A stretch of 64,000 nt of DNA, from contig NZ_VFPO01000001.1 in assembly GCF_006716765.1 (NCBI RefSeq), positions 682,001 to 746,000 on the forward strand, given 5' to 3'. A program made the position numbers and the translations under genes. The notes below the pieces were generated by a model that was given only the letters and a program-made list of their open reading frames with translations, did no database searches and was not told the DNA's origin. This document shows positions 1-8,292 of the stretch, piece after piece (position 1 is the first letter of the stretch; each line of letters starts with the position of its first letter). Source of the stretch: Actinomadura hallensis (GTDB lineage Bacteria; Actinomycetota; Actinomycetes; Streptosporangiales; Streptosporangiaceae).

Positions 1-629
1 ACGACGTCCACGACGCCCTCGACCCGGCGGACCATGCGGACGACGATCGGGATCAGGCTCTTCACCTCGACGCGGCCGGTCAGGTGGACGACGCCGTTCT
101 CGACGCGGACGTGCAGGACGGCGGGGTCGTGCCACAGCTTCCTGATGATGACGTCCTCGACGACCTCGTCGCGGATCTCGGCGTCGGAGCGGTGGAACAC
201 GCTCAGCAGGTCGCGGCGGGCCACGATGCCGGCGAGGCGGCCGTCGGCGTCGATGACGGGCATCGCCTTGAACCCGTGGGAGTTCAGCAGGCGCGCGGCC
301 TCGTTGAGCGGGGTGTCCGGCGCGACGGAGACGACCGGCGCGGTCATCAGCCCGCGGGCGTCGACGGCCGCGGCCTTCGCCTCGGCCTCGGCGTCGCGCC
401 GCAGGAGGGCCCGCAGCGAGCGGCGCCCGCCGTCCTCGTCCTTGTACTCCTGCTTGCGGAGCAGGTCCGACTCGGTGACGATGCCGGCGACGCGGCCCTC
501 GCCGTCCACGACGGGCACGCCGCTGATGCCGTGCTCGGCGAGCACCTCGGCGATCTCGGCGAACGGGGTCTCCTCGGTCACGGTCACCACGTTCTCGGTC
601 ATGACGTCCTGGACCGTGCGGCGTTTCAT
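1..629 (-). CDS. CBS-CBS-BON domain protein (C-terminus cut by window edge)
   Basis: Reads from ATG at 629 with a clear AGGAGGA ribosome site just upstream; 209 residues lie in the window and the end is outside it. Two CBS domains are visible (about residues 5-60 and 93-150), each with the typical hydrophobic-G-(V/M)PV(V/I)D signature, followed by a BON domain from about residue 152. CBS pairs bind adenine nucleotides; BON domains are thought to contact membranes or phospholipids. In actinomycetes such proteins are often found among dormancy and stress genes, which suits the STAS and metal-ATPase genes upstream. The ligand is unknown. Confidence 0.9.
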   Translation of the reverse strand, partial: MKRRTVQDVMTENVVTVTEETPFAEIAEVLAEHGISGVPVVDGEGRVAGIVTESDLLRKQEYKDEDGGRRSLRALLRRDAEAEAKAAAVDARGLMTAPVVSVAPDTPLNEAARLLNSHGFKAMPVIDADGRLAGIVARRDLLSVFHRSDAEIRDEVVEDVIIRKLWHDPAVLHVRVENGVVHLTGRVEVKSLIPIVVRMVRRVEGVVDV

Positions 630-808
630 GTCTCCTCCTGGGGGGTCTTCGCTGTACTTCCACCCTCCCTCTCGCGGAGACGAAGGCTCAGAGTCGCCGG
701 TCCCTTACGGACAGGGACCTTCGGCCTTTCCGGCCCCGGCGCCCACGTGACCGCGCGGCCCGGTCCTCGGCCCGGCCAGGAAGCGGCCGGACGGGGCCGG
801 GGCACCGG

Positions 809-1285
809 TCACCGTCGTGCCGCGCGGACGCGTGCGGGCGTCCTCTCCGGCGACCGCGACCATGGCTTCAGCACCGGCCACCGGCCGCCCGGCCGCTCGG
901 GGTCCACGGCGCTTCCGGGGACGCCCCTCGTCCATCCGGCGGCGCGGGGACGCATGAACCGCTCGTCGAGGCGGGTGACGTGCAGGATTCTCGCCAGCTG
1001 GGAGCGGACGCCGGTCAGCGTGACCGATCCGCCGCGGCTCCGCGCCCGCCCGTCGGCGGCGACGAAGGCGGCGAGCCCCCGCGCGTCGCAGAACGTCAGG
1101 CCGGACACGTCGACCACGATGTCGGGCCCGCGCTCCTCGATGAGGCCGGCCAGCTCGATGGCGAAGTCGGCGGCGGACGCGATGTCCAGTTCTCCGGCGA
1201 CCGCCACCCGCGTCGCACCCGTCACATCGCGCGAGATCGCGGTGATCCGCGCGGGCGCGCACTCCCGGGTCGCGTTGACGCTCAT
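809..1285 (-). CDS. STAS-domain anti-sigma factor antagonist
   Basis: 158 residues from ATG 1285, preceded by AAGGAGGA. The first 110 residues form a STAS domain: a beta strand with VAVAGELDIASA, then the loop VDVSGLTFCDARGL. The phospho-acceptor position of SpoIIAA/RsbV proteins falls in this loop, normally Ser or Thr in D-S-(S/A)-G. Here the loop reads C-D-A-R-G, so the usual serine is not present. This makes classical phospho-switch behaviour uncertain. The role inferred from the family is to bind an anti-sigma kinase and release a stress sigma factor. The last 45 residues are Arg/Pro rich and look disordered. Confidence 0.85.
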   Translation of the reverse strand: MSVNATRECAPARITAISRDVTGATRVAVAGELDIASAADFAIELAGLIEERGPDIVVDVSGLTFCDARGLAAFVAADGRARSRGGSVTLTGVRSQLARILHVTRLDERFMRPRAAGWTRGVPGSAVDPERPGGRWPVLKPWSRSPERTPARVRAARR

Positions 1286-1394
1286 GACGGTTCCTCCTTC
1301 TCGATGGCTTCAGGCTCCGCCGCCACGGCCCGGGACGCCAGGGACCAACGTCCCGACGCCCCACGGCCCACCGGCCGTTCGCGGCCGCCTCGGG

Positions 1395-3740
1395 TCACTT
1401 TCGCCGGGCCGGATGGTCGGTGTCGGCGAGGACGAAGTAGTTCTCCTCCTCCTGCGCGAAGTGCAGCCGGAGGACGGCGTACAGCTCCTGGACGGTCCGG
1501 CGCAGGTCCCGCGCCGGTTCCGGGGCGGCGGGCTCGGCCCGCAGCTCCGCGAGCAGCGCGCGGACGCGCCGCGTCAGCCGGGCGATCTCGGTGTGGCCGC
1601 GGCTCATCGCGCCGGTGGGGTCGGTCCCGCCGAGCGCGCGGGCCACCGCCGGGTACAGCAGCCGCTCGTCCTTGCGCTCGTGCTCCGCCAGGTCCGTGAG
1701 GAACTCCGACAGCGTGTCCATCGCCGCCTCCCGCCTCTGGGCGCCATCGGCGCGGGCGCCGTCGCGGGCGCCGTGGCCGGAGATGACGGCGGCCAGCTCC
1801 GGGAGCCGCTCGATCCGCGGCCACAGCGCCCGGTGCTCCTCGTCCAGCCGCCGGACGAGCTCCGCATCGTCCCCGCGCAGCCGAGGCCGCCGGTCGGGTC
1901 CGGGGCCGAGCACGCGCAGCGCCGACAGGATCGCCGCGACGTCGATGCCCTCCTGGAGCAGCGCGCCCGCCGCCGGGGTCAGCAGCCCGAACGCCGCGGC
2001 GACCATCGCGGTCAGCGACAGGCCCATCCCCACCAGGACGCTCTGCCGCGCGACCGACCGGGTGCGCCGCGCGATCGCGAGCGTCTCGGCCAGCCGCTCC
2101 AGCCGGTCCACCGTGATCACGACGTCGGCGGCCTCGGACGAGGCGGTCGCGCCGCGGGCGCCGAGCGCGACGCCGACCCCGGCCGCGGCCAGCGCCGGGG
2201 CGTCGTTGACGCCGTCGCCGACCATCACCGTGGGGGCCCGCGCGCTCTCCTCGCGGACGACCGCGACCTTGCCGGCGGGCGTCTGGTCGGCGTGGACGGC
2301 GTCGGCCCCGACGAGCTCGGCGATCGGCTCGGCGAAGTCCCGCCGGTCCCCGGTGACCATGACCGCGCGGCCGATGCCGGAGCGGCGCAGCAGCCGCATC
2401 GTCCGCGCCGCGTCGGGGCGGACCCGGTCGCGCATCAGCAGGACGCCGGCGATCCGCCCGTCCACCCCGACGAACACGGTGATCGCGCCGCGCGCGGCGG
2501 CCCGGTTGCGGACCCGCCGCAGCCACTCCTCGTCGGCCTCCCCGGCGAAGGCGGCCTTCCCGACGCCGACCCGCCGCCCGCCGACCGTGCCGCGCACGCC
2601 CTCCCCGGCGCTCTCGGTCACGTCGGCGGGGGTGAGGAGCCGATGTCCGCGCTCGCGCGCCGCGCGCACGACCGACGAGGCGAGCACGTGCGGGGACACC
2701 TGGTCGACGGACGCGGCGAGGAGGAGGGGGTCCCCGGGCGGCGCGTCCGGCGCGGTGACGACCTCGTCGAGCGAGGGACGCCCGGTGGTGACGGTGCCGG
2801 TCTTGTCGAACAGCAGCACCCGCGCCTCGGCGAGGCGCTCCAGCGCGCTGCCGCCCTTCACCACCACGCCCCGCCGCGCGGACCGCGACAGGCCGGACAC
2901 GAACGCGATCGGCGCCGCCAGGATCAGCGGGCAGGGCGTCGCGACCACCAGCACGGCCACGGCCCGCACCGCGTCCCCGGCCGCGAGCCACGCCGCCCCC
3001 GCCAGCAGCAGCGTGAGGGGCAGGAACAGCGCCGCGTACCGGTCGGCGAGCCGGACGAACGGCGCGCTCTCGGCGGCGGCCTCCTCGGCGAGCCGGACGA
3101 TCCCCGCGTAGGTGCTGGTGCGGGCGTCGCTGGTGGCGCGCAGCTCGAACGGCGCGCCGGAGTTGACCGTGCCGGCGCGCACCGCGTCCCCGGCCGGGCG
3201 TTCGACGGGCAGCGGCTCCCCGGTGAGCGTCGACTCGTCGAGGACGGCGGTGCCCTCCTCCACCTGCCCGTCCACCGGGACGGTCTCGCCGGAGCGGACG
3301 ACCAGCCGGTCGCCGGGACGTACCTCCCCGACGTCGACGGTCTCGAGGCCGCCGGCGCCGCGGCGGTGCGCCACCCGTGGCGCGAGCGACAGCAGCGTCC
3401 CGAGGTCGCGGCGGGCGCGCCGTCCCGCCCGCTCCTCCAGCAGCTGGCCGCCGGTGAGCATCACCGCGATCACGGATCCGGCGAACGGCTCGCCCACGGC
3501 CAGCGTCCCGGCGAGCGCGAGGACGGCGATCACGTCGCTGCCGAAGCGGCGGCGCGCCAGGTCCTTCCCGACCCACCACACCGCCGGCGCCAGGGCGAAG
3601 AGCGTCACCAGCGACCAGACGGCCCCGGCGGCGTCCGGCGACCACAGCCGGTGCGCCGCCGCGCCCGCGGCGAGCCCGCCGGCGGTCACGGCGAACAGCA
3701 GTTCATGTCCCCGCCGCGTGAGAAAACCGGACGCTTCCAT
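1395..3740 (-). CDS. P1B-type metal ATPase with C-terminal hemerythrin domain
   Basis: 781 residues from ATG 3740 (GAGG upstream); a GTG at 3767 in frame has no ribosome site. It has no N-terminal metal-binding domain. After several membrane helices come the actuator motif TGE (173-175), the membrane motif TPCPL (268-272), the phosphorylation site DKTGT (312-316) and GDGVNDAP (508-515). From about residue 635 to the end there is an HHE/hemerythrin-like helical domain with the repeated ligand pattern EEHRALW, EHERKDE, GHTE and HFAQEEENYF. A TPC transmembrane motif plus hemerythrin tail defines the P1B-5 group, linked in the literature to Fe2+/Ni2+ export. I infer iron or nickel efflux gated by the di-iron domain. 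Confidence 0.93.
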   Translation of the reverse strand: MEASGFLTRRGHELLFAVTAGGLAAGAAAHRLWSPDAAGAVWSLVTLFALAPAVWWVGKDLARRRFGSDVIAVLALAGTLAVGEPFAGSVIAVMLTGGQLLEERAGRRARRDLGTLLSLAPRVAHRRGAGGLETVDVGEVRPGDRLVVRSGETVPVDGQVEEGTAVLDESTLTGEPLPVERPAGDAVRAGTVNSGAPFELRATSDARTSTYAGIVRLAEEAAAESAPFVRLADRYAALFLPLTLLLAGAAWLAAGDAVRAVAVLVVATPCPLILAAPIAFVSGLSRSARRGVVVKGGSALERLAEARVLLFDKTGTVTTGRPSLDEVVTAPDAPPGDPLLLAASVDQVSPHVLASSVVRAARERGHRLLTPADVTESAGEGVRGTVGGRRVGVGKAAFAGEADEEWLRRVRNRAAARGAITVFVGVDGRIAGVLLMRDRVRPDAARTMRLLRRSGIGRAVMVTGDRRDFAEPIAELVGADAVHADQTPAGKVAVVREESARAPTVMVGDGVNDAPALAAAGVGVALGARGATASSEAADVVITVDRLERLAETLAIARRTRSVARQSVLVGMGLSLTAMVAAAFGLLTPAAGALLQEGIDVAAILSALRVLGPGPDRRPRLRGDDAELVRRLDEEHRALWPRIERLPELAAVISGHGARDGARADGAQRREAAMDTLSEFLTDLAEHERKDERLLYPAVARALGGTDPTGAMSRGHTEIARLTRRVRALLAELRAEPAAPEPARDLRRTVQELYAVLRLHFAQEEENYFVLADTDHPARRK

Positions 3741-3832
3741 GCGCACCTCGCCGCCCCGGCCGTTCACCGTTCACCGTTCATGAGAGGATGCCCCGCCGCG
3801 CCCGTGCCTCACCGGGCGTGCGGGACGAGACG

Positions 3833-4162
3833 TCAGCGGGCGGTTCGCACCAGGTCGTGCGGATCGGCGCCGGTGACGCGCCTGCCCGAGCCGTCGTAGA
3901 CGACGGCGTCGGACTTCCGCAGCGCCGTGCGCGACAGCCGGTAGTGGTGCGCGCAGAGGTGGAGGTCGACGGGCCGGTCGTCCGCCCCGAGGACCGGCAT
4001 GACGGCCACCGCGACGGGTTTCGCCAGGCAGCAGCAGGCCCGCTCCTCAAGGGCGGGCGCCGGCGACGGCGGGTCGTGCGTGGGCTCCGGCCGGGGCCGG
4101 TGCGCGGCGGGACCGGGTCTGCCAGTGAGCTGCGAAATGCGCCATTTGTATCCGGTGTTCAT
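3833..4162 (-). CDS. Small Cys/His protein, DUF7455-like
   Basis: 109 residues from ATG 4162, which has GGGAGG nine bases upstream; GTG codons at 4168 and 4171 are alternatives. The N-terminal 40 residues are Pro-rich. The rest has a CCC cluster, an antiparallel core VAVAVMPVLG and the ending LCAHHYR. This is the pattern of the small actinobacterial DUF7455 proteins, where paired Cys and His residues could hold one zinc. Function is unknown. It lies head to tail behind the metal ATPase on the same strand, but a 90-bp gap and its own ribosome site suggest a separate unit. Confidence 0.6.
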   Translation of the reverse strand: MNTGYKWRISQLTGRPGPAAHRPRPEPTHDPPSPAPALEERACCCLAKPVAVAVMPVLGADDRPVDLHLCAHHYRLSRTALRKSDAVVYDGSGRRVTGADPHDLVRTAR

Positions 4163-4289
4163 GCCCACCACCCTCCCGGGGACGGCGCGTCCCCGGCAGG
4201 GCCGACCAGACCATGATCATTGGGACGAAGGTCCCCTCGATTCCGCCGCCACGGATCGGCCCGTCGGGTGAGGGCCCGGGCTTCGCGGT

Positions 4290-5291
4290 TCAGTCGCCGG
4301 TGATGAGGCGCCAGATGTTCTGGTCCGTGGAGGCGGCGGCTCGGGTGAGGAGGTCGTCCCAGTGGTGGAGGGAGCCGAACTCCGCGCGCCAAGCCAGGAC
4401 GGGGAGGGTGTGGCGGTGGAGCGGATGTTCGGTGGTGGTTCCGATGGCGCCGTGGACCTGGTGGGCGTTGCGGACCACCTTCGTGGCCGCGTGACCGGCG
4501 CACGACCTGGCCACGGCGACCGCGAACGAGGTGAGGGCGGTGCCGGACGGGGCGGGGTCGCCGGGCAGCGCGCCGTCCGTCGCCGCCCTGGCCAGTGCGG
4601 ACTCCGCCGCCATGTCGGCGATGAGGTGCTGGACGGCCTGGAAACGGGTCAGGGGGCGGCCGAACTGGGTGCGCGTGGTGGCGTGCTCGATGCTGAGACG
4701 CAGGATCGTGTCCATCGCGCCGGTCATCTGCAGGGCGCGGGCCAGCGCTCCGCGGAGCATGAACTCCTCGGCGGCGTGGTCGCCGACCGGGGCGCCGGAC
4801 AGGACGTCCGCGGGCGCGTGGACGGTGTCGCGGGGTTCGCCGGCCAGGTTCGTTCCGCGTTCGACGCGCAGGGACGAAGGGGGGACGTCGGCCACCCGCC
4901 AGCCGTCGCCGGTCGACCAGAGCACGGTGACGCGGTCGGCGTCGGCGGCCCAGGGCACGGCGTGGGCGGTTCCGGTGTCGTCCAGGACGCAGGCGGTGCG
5001 GCGGCCCGCGTCGGACGGCAGGCCGGCCTCGGCCAGGAGCCAGTTGGCCAGCAGGTCGTTCTCGGCGAGGGGGACGGGGACGCCGTGGGCGGCGGCGGTG
5101 CGCAGGAGCGCGGCGGCCTCGGCCCATCCGGCGCCGCTGCCGCCGCGATCCTCGGGGGTGGTGAGGCGGGCCAGGCCCAGCGATTCCAGCGTCCGCCACA
5201 GGGACTCGGCGGGGGTCTCCGGGTCGTGGTCGGCGAAGACCGACGTCATCATGTCCTGCAGTGCGGGATCAATGGTCGTCGCTCCGGTCAT
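4290..5291 (-). CDS. Acyl-CoA dehydrogenase, small partner subunit
   Basis: 333 residues. ATG 5291 overlaps the stop of the preceding dehydrogenase (ATGA), so the two are translationally coupled. The fold is recognisable by TTRTQFGRPLTRFQAVQHL in the C-terminal helical domain and by NAHQVHGAIGTTTEHPL near the end. The N-terminal part is degenerate compared with full-length enzymes and lacks clear FAD-loop sequences. In actinobacteria, adjacent pairs like this (the FadE26-27 and FadE28-29 type) form mixed tetramers in which only one chain supplies the catalytic base. I infer the same arrangement here; the substrate is unknown. Confidence 0.88.
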   Translation of the reverse strand: MTGATTIDPALQDMMTSVFADHDPETPAESLWRTLESLGLARLTTPEDRGGSGAGWAEAAALLRTAAAHGVPVPLAENDLLANWLLAEAGLPSDAGRRTACVLDDTGTAHAVPWAADADRVTVLWSTGDGWRVADVPPSSLRVERGTNLAGEPRDTVHAPADVLSGAPVGDHAAEEFMLRGALARALQMTGAMDTILRLSIEHATTRTQFGRPLTRFQAVQHLIADMAAESALARAATDGALPGDPAPSGTALTSFAVAVARSCAGHAATKVVRNAHQVHGAIGTTTEHPLHRHTLPVLAWRAEFGSLHHWDDLLTRAAASTDQNIWRLITGD

Positions 5292-6373
5292 CGCAGCCCC
5301 AGCCCCCGCGCGATGACGCCGCGCAGGATCTCGTTGGTGCCGCCGCGCAGGGTGAATCCGGCGCGGCGCAGTTGGGCGGTGGTCAGCAGCGGGTCGGTCA
5401 TGCCGAGGTGGTCGGCGAACTCGACGATGTCGCCCTCCAGGGTGGTTCCGAGCACTTTGACCAGCGCGGCGTCGACGTCGGCGGGCCGGCCCTCCTGAAG
5501 GGTGCGGGCCACGTCCCGGGACATGTGCCGCAGCCCGGCGACGCGGGCCAGGTGGCGGCCCAGGTCGGGGTGGCGGGGCACCTCGCCGCGCCGGGTCGCC
5601 GCGGCCGCCCGGTCCAGCAGCGGCAGGGTGGACAGGAAGCGTTCGGGGCCGCTGCGTTCGTAGCCGAGTTCGGAGGTGACCTGCCGCCAGCCGTCCCCCT
5701 CCCGGCCGAGCAGCCGGTCGTCGGGGACGAACACGCCGGTGAGCGCGACCTCGTTGAAGTGGTGCTCGCCGCCCATCGTCTCGATCGGGCTCACGGTCAC
5801 GCCGGGGGCGCGCAGATCGACGATGAACTGGCTGAGGCCGTCGTGGCGCGCTGACGGGTCGTAGGGCGCGGTGCGGGCCAGGACGAGGAAGGCGTGGGCG
5901 CGGTGCGCGCCGGTCGTCCACACCTTGGTGCCGTTCAGGACCCAGCCGCCGTCGGCGCGCTCGGCGGTGGTGCGGACGCTCGCCAGGTCCGAGCCGGAGT
6001 CCGGCTCGCTCATGCCGATGCCGAAGTAGCATTCGCCCCGCGCGATCGCCGGCAGGAACTCCCGCTTCTGCTCCTCGGTGCCGTAGGCCAGCAGGGACGG
6101 GGCGGTCTGCCGGTCGGCGATCCAGTGCGCGGCGACCGGCGCCCCCGCCGCCAGCAGCTCCTCGGTGACGACGAACCGTTCCATGAAGGTCCGCCCGGCG
6201 CCCCCGTACTCCTCGGGGATCGTCATGCCGACCCAGCCGCGTCCGGCCAGCGCGCGGGTGAAGTCCTCGTCCCACCCGGCGTGCCAGGAGTCGACGGCCG
6301 GGGTGAAGTCGCGGGAGGCCAGGAACGCGCGGACGGAGGAACGCAGATCATCCAGCACCCGTTCGTCCGTCAT
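5288..6373 (-). CDS. Acyl-CoA dehydrogenase, catalytic-type subunit
   Basis: 361 residues from ATG 6373 with GGGGAG upstream. It shows the complete family order: helical N-domain with TIPEEYGGAGRTF, the FAD/substrate strand GIGMSEPDSGSDLASVRTTA, VLNGTKVWTTGAH, and the C-terminal GGTNEILRGVIARGLGL. The motif YERSGPERF, about 235 residues in, is where larger acyl-CoA dehydrogenases carry the catalytic glutamate. It forms a two-gene unit with the downstream partner. No regulator or CoA-ligase lies beside it, so the substrate cannot be guessed from context. Confidence 0.92.
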   Translation of the reverse strand: MTDERVLDDLRSSVRAFLASRDFTPAVDSWHAGWDEDFTRALAGRGWVGMTIPEEYGGAGRTFMERFVVTEELLAAGAPVAAHWIADRQTAPSLLAYGTEEQKREFLPAIARGECYFGIGMSEPDSGSDLASVRTTAERADGGWVLNGTKVWTTGAHRAHAFLVLARTAPYDPSARHDGLSQFIVDLRAPGVTVSPIETMGGEHHFNEVALTGVFVPDDRLLGREGDGWRQVTSELGYERSGPERFLSTLPLLDRAAAATRRGEVPRHPDLGRHLARVAGLRHMSRDVARTLQEGRPADVDAALVKVLGTTLEGDIVEFADHLGMTDPLLTTAQLRRAGFTLRGGTNEILRGVIARGLGLR

Positions 6374-6860
6374 CCGTGCTCCCCGGGTCGCGGCCGGGCC
6401 GGAACGTTCCGCCGGAACCGGATCTCCCACGGCACCTCCAAGGTCGGGGCGACACCGCGAAGCCCTCGCGGTGATCGGCGCGTGCCTGCGGGCGGATAGT
6501 ACCCGCGTCCGCGTCCGCGATCTGCGGCCGTCCCCCGCGGGACCGCGTTCGCGCAGGCAGAGCGAGAATGAGATGTGGCTCCCTGGGTGCTGCACGTCGA
6601 TCTGGACCAGTTCCTCGCCGCCGTCGAGGTGCTGCGCCGCCCCGAGCTGCGCGGGCGGCCGGTGGTCGTCGGCGGGGACGGCGACCCGACGAAGCGGGGC
6701 GTGGTCAGCACGGCGTCGTACGAGGCGCGCGCCTACGGCGTCCACTCGGGGCTGCCGCTGCGCACGGCGGCGCGGCGCTGTCCCGACGCGGTCTTCCTGC
6801 CCGTGGACAAGGACGCCTATGAGGCGGTGTCAGAGCGGGTCATGGCCACGTTGCGTCCGC

Positions 6861-6896
6861 GCCCTGTTCGCCGAATGAGCCCTGTTCGCCGAATGA
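6861..6896. repeat. Tandem 18-bp duplication at the dinB break point
   Basis: Two perfect adjacent copies of an 18-bp unit beginning GCCCTGTTCG (6861-6878 and 6879-6896). They sit exactly where recognisable dinB coding sequence ends. This looks like a replication-slippage or end-joining scar. Confidence 0.8.
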
Positions 6897-6911
6897 GCCG
6901 TTCACTCGGTG

Positions 6912-6925
6912 ACTACACGTGTAGT
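6912..6925. promoter_or_regulatory. BlaI/MecI-type operator
   Basis: Perfect 14-bp palindrome ACTACACGTGTAGT. BlaI and MecI repressors bind TACA-centred palindromes of the form TACTACATATGTAGTA, and this sequence keeps the ACTACA/TGTAGT half-sites. It lies about 60 bp upstream of the transporter-BlaI-peptidase operon, so autoregulation by the BlaI protein encoded two genes downstream is the natural reading. Confidence 0.75.
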
Positions 6926-6985
6926 TAACTGGTCCCTCCGTCCCCGGACGGGACGGACGGCACGATGCAAACGGGGGTCCACCGC

Positions 6986-7906
6986 ATGAGCGCCGAAGGA
7001 AGCACCAGGGCCGTCATCACCGCGCTCGGCGCGAACCTCGGGATCGCGACCACCAAGTTCGTGGCGTTCCTCCTGACGGGCTCGTCGTCGATGCTGGCCG
7101 AGTCGATCCACTCGGTGGCGGACTCCAGCAACCAGGCGCTGCTGCTGATCGGCGGGAAGCGCGCCCGGCGCGACGCCACCGAGGAGCATCCGTTCGGGTA
7201 CGGGCGGGAACGGTACATCTATGCGTTCATCGTCGCGATCGTGCTGTTCAGCCTCGGCGGGCTGTTCGCGCTGTACGAGGCGTGGCACAAGATCCGCGAC
7301 CCGCACGGCATCACGGCCTGGCACTGGGTGCCGATCGTCGTGCTGCTGGTGGCGATCGTCCTGGAGTCGGTGGCGTTGCGCACGGCGGTGAGGGAGTCCA
7401 ACCGCAGCCGGGGCAGGGCGAGCTGGGTGCAGTTCGTCCGGCGGTCCAAGTCGCCCGAGCTGCCGGTGATCCTGCTGGAGGACGCCGGCGCGCTGATCGG
7501 CCTGGTGTTCGCGCTCGCCGGCGTCGGGCTCACGCTGATCACCGGCAACGGCGTCTGGGACGGCCTCGGCACCGCGGCGATCGGCGTCCTGCTCACGGCC
7601 ATCGCGATCGTGCTGGCCGCCGAGGTGAAGAGCCTGCTGATCGGCGAGTCCGCGTCCGCCGAGCAGGTGCGGCTGATCCGGGAGGCGATCGTGGCGAGCC
7701 GCGACGTCCCCGCGGTCATCCACATGCGGACCATGCACCTCGGACCGGAGGAGCTGCTGGTGGCCGCGAAGGTCGCCGTGGACCTGCGGGACGACGCCCG
7801 GGAGGTCGCGCAGGCGATCAACGACGCCGAGGAGCGCATCCGGCGCGCCGTGCCGATCGCCCGGCTGATCTACCTGGAACCCGACGTCCTGCGCACCGAG
7901 GAGTGA
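6986..7906 (+). CDS. Cation diffusion facilitator (SLC30A9-like CDF) transporter
   Basis: 306 residues from ATG 6986 (GGGGG eight bases upstream); ATG 6965 is an in-frame alternative. Six membrane helices and a C-terminal cytosolic domain are visible. The metal site in helix 2 is the HSVAD pattern; the helix-5 counterpart is LLEDAGALIG, where Glu replaces the usual His. That combination is typical of the SLC30A9-like CDF branch. It should exchange a divalent cation (Zn2+ or similar) for protons across the plasma membrane. It is first in an operon with blaI-like and M56 genes and probably shares the palindromic operator upstream. Confidence 0.9.
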   Translation: MSAEGSTRAVITALGANLGIATTKFVAFLLTGSSSMLAESIHSVADSSNQALLLIGGKRARRDATEEHPFGYGRERYIYAFIVAIVLFSLGGLFALYEAWHKIRDPHGITAWHWVPIVVLLVAIVLESVALRTAVRESNRSRGRASWVQFVRRSKSPELPVILLEDAGALIGLVFALAGVGLTLITGNGVWDGLGTAAIGVLLTAIAIVLAAEVKSLLIGESASAEQVRLIREAIVASRDVPAVIHMRTMHLGPEELLVAAKVAVDLRDDAREVAQAINDAEERIRRAVPIARLIYLEPDVLRTEE

Positions 7907-7911
7907 GACCG

Positions 7912-8292
7912 GTGGCGCGCAACCGCAACAGGTCACGCAGGCCGCTCGGGCAGCTGGAGGCCGAGGTCCTCGCCGCGCTGGCGGGTCTCGGCGGCTCGGC
8001 CAGGACGGCGGAGCTGGTCGAGCGGCTGGACGGCGAACCGGCGTACACGACCGTCAACACGATCCTGCACCGGCTGCACGAGAAGGGCCTGGTCACGCGG
8101 ACCCGGGCCGGGCGGCACTACCACTACCGGCTCGCCGTGGACGAGTCGGCGCTGGTCGCCGACCGGATGCACGAGCACCTGCGGCACGCGAGCGACCCCG
8201 TGAGCGTGCTGAACCGGTTCGTCCGGACGCTCACCACCGAGGAGGCCCGCCACCTCCGCGCGATGCTCGAAGGCCCGGAGGGCCGCGAGTGA
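7912..8292 (+). CDS. BlaI/MecI/CopY-family repressor
   Basis: 126 residues from GTG 7912, five bases after the transporter stop. The winged helix is clear: LGQLEAEVLAAL, then AYTTVNTILHRLHEKGLVTRTRAGRHYHYRL, the recognition helix and wing of the family. The C-terminal helices serve for dimerisation. These repressors are normally inactivated when a partner M56 membrane peptidase senses a signal and cleaves them. The next gene overlaps by GTGA and encodes just such a peptidase. The expected target is the palindrome at 6912-6925. Confidence 0.93.
   Translation: MARNRNRSRRPLGQLEAEVLAALAGLGGSARTAELVERLDGEPAYTTVNTILHRLHEKGLVTRTRAGRHYHYRLAVDESALVADRMHEHLRHASDPVSVLNRFVRTLTTEEARHLRAMLEGPEGRE

Larger units (their letters stand above)
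6575..6928 (+). pseudogene. Truncated DNA polymerase IV (dinB/imuB family) remnant
   Basis: From GTG 6575 the first 94 codons (to about 6856) are an excellent start of a Y-family polymerase: VLHVDLDQFLAAVEVL with the first catalytic aspartates, then PVVVGG, RGVVSTASYEARAYGVHSG and PDAVFLPVD. Full-length DinB has about 350-420 residues; here homology stops abruptly. The frame then runs through a tandem 18-bp duplication into unrelated sequence and ends at 6928. The palm centre, fingers and little-finger domains are missing. I judge it a non-functional 3' deletion whose break lies beside the duplication. Confidence 0.85.

Noticed and set aside
3740-3767. GTG at 3767 as start of the metal ATPase
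   Set aside because: No ribosome site and a repetitive upstream sequence; ATG 3740 has GAGG at suitable distance.
84-3899. Very long open frame on the plus strand opposite the metal ATPase
   Set aside because: Its translation is a low-complexity mix of Arg, Ala, Gly and Asp, while the minus strand has complete ATPase motifs. Long antisense frames are normal in such G+C-rich DNA.
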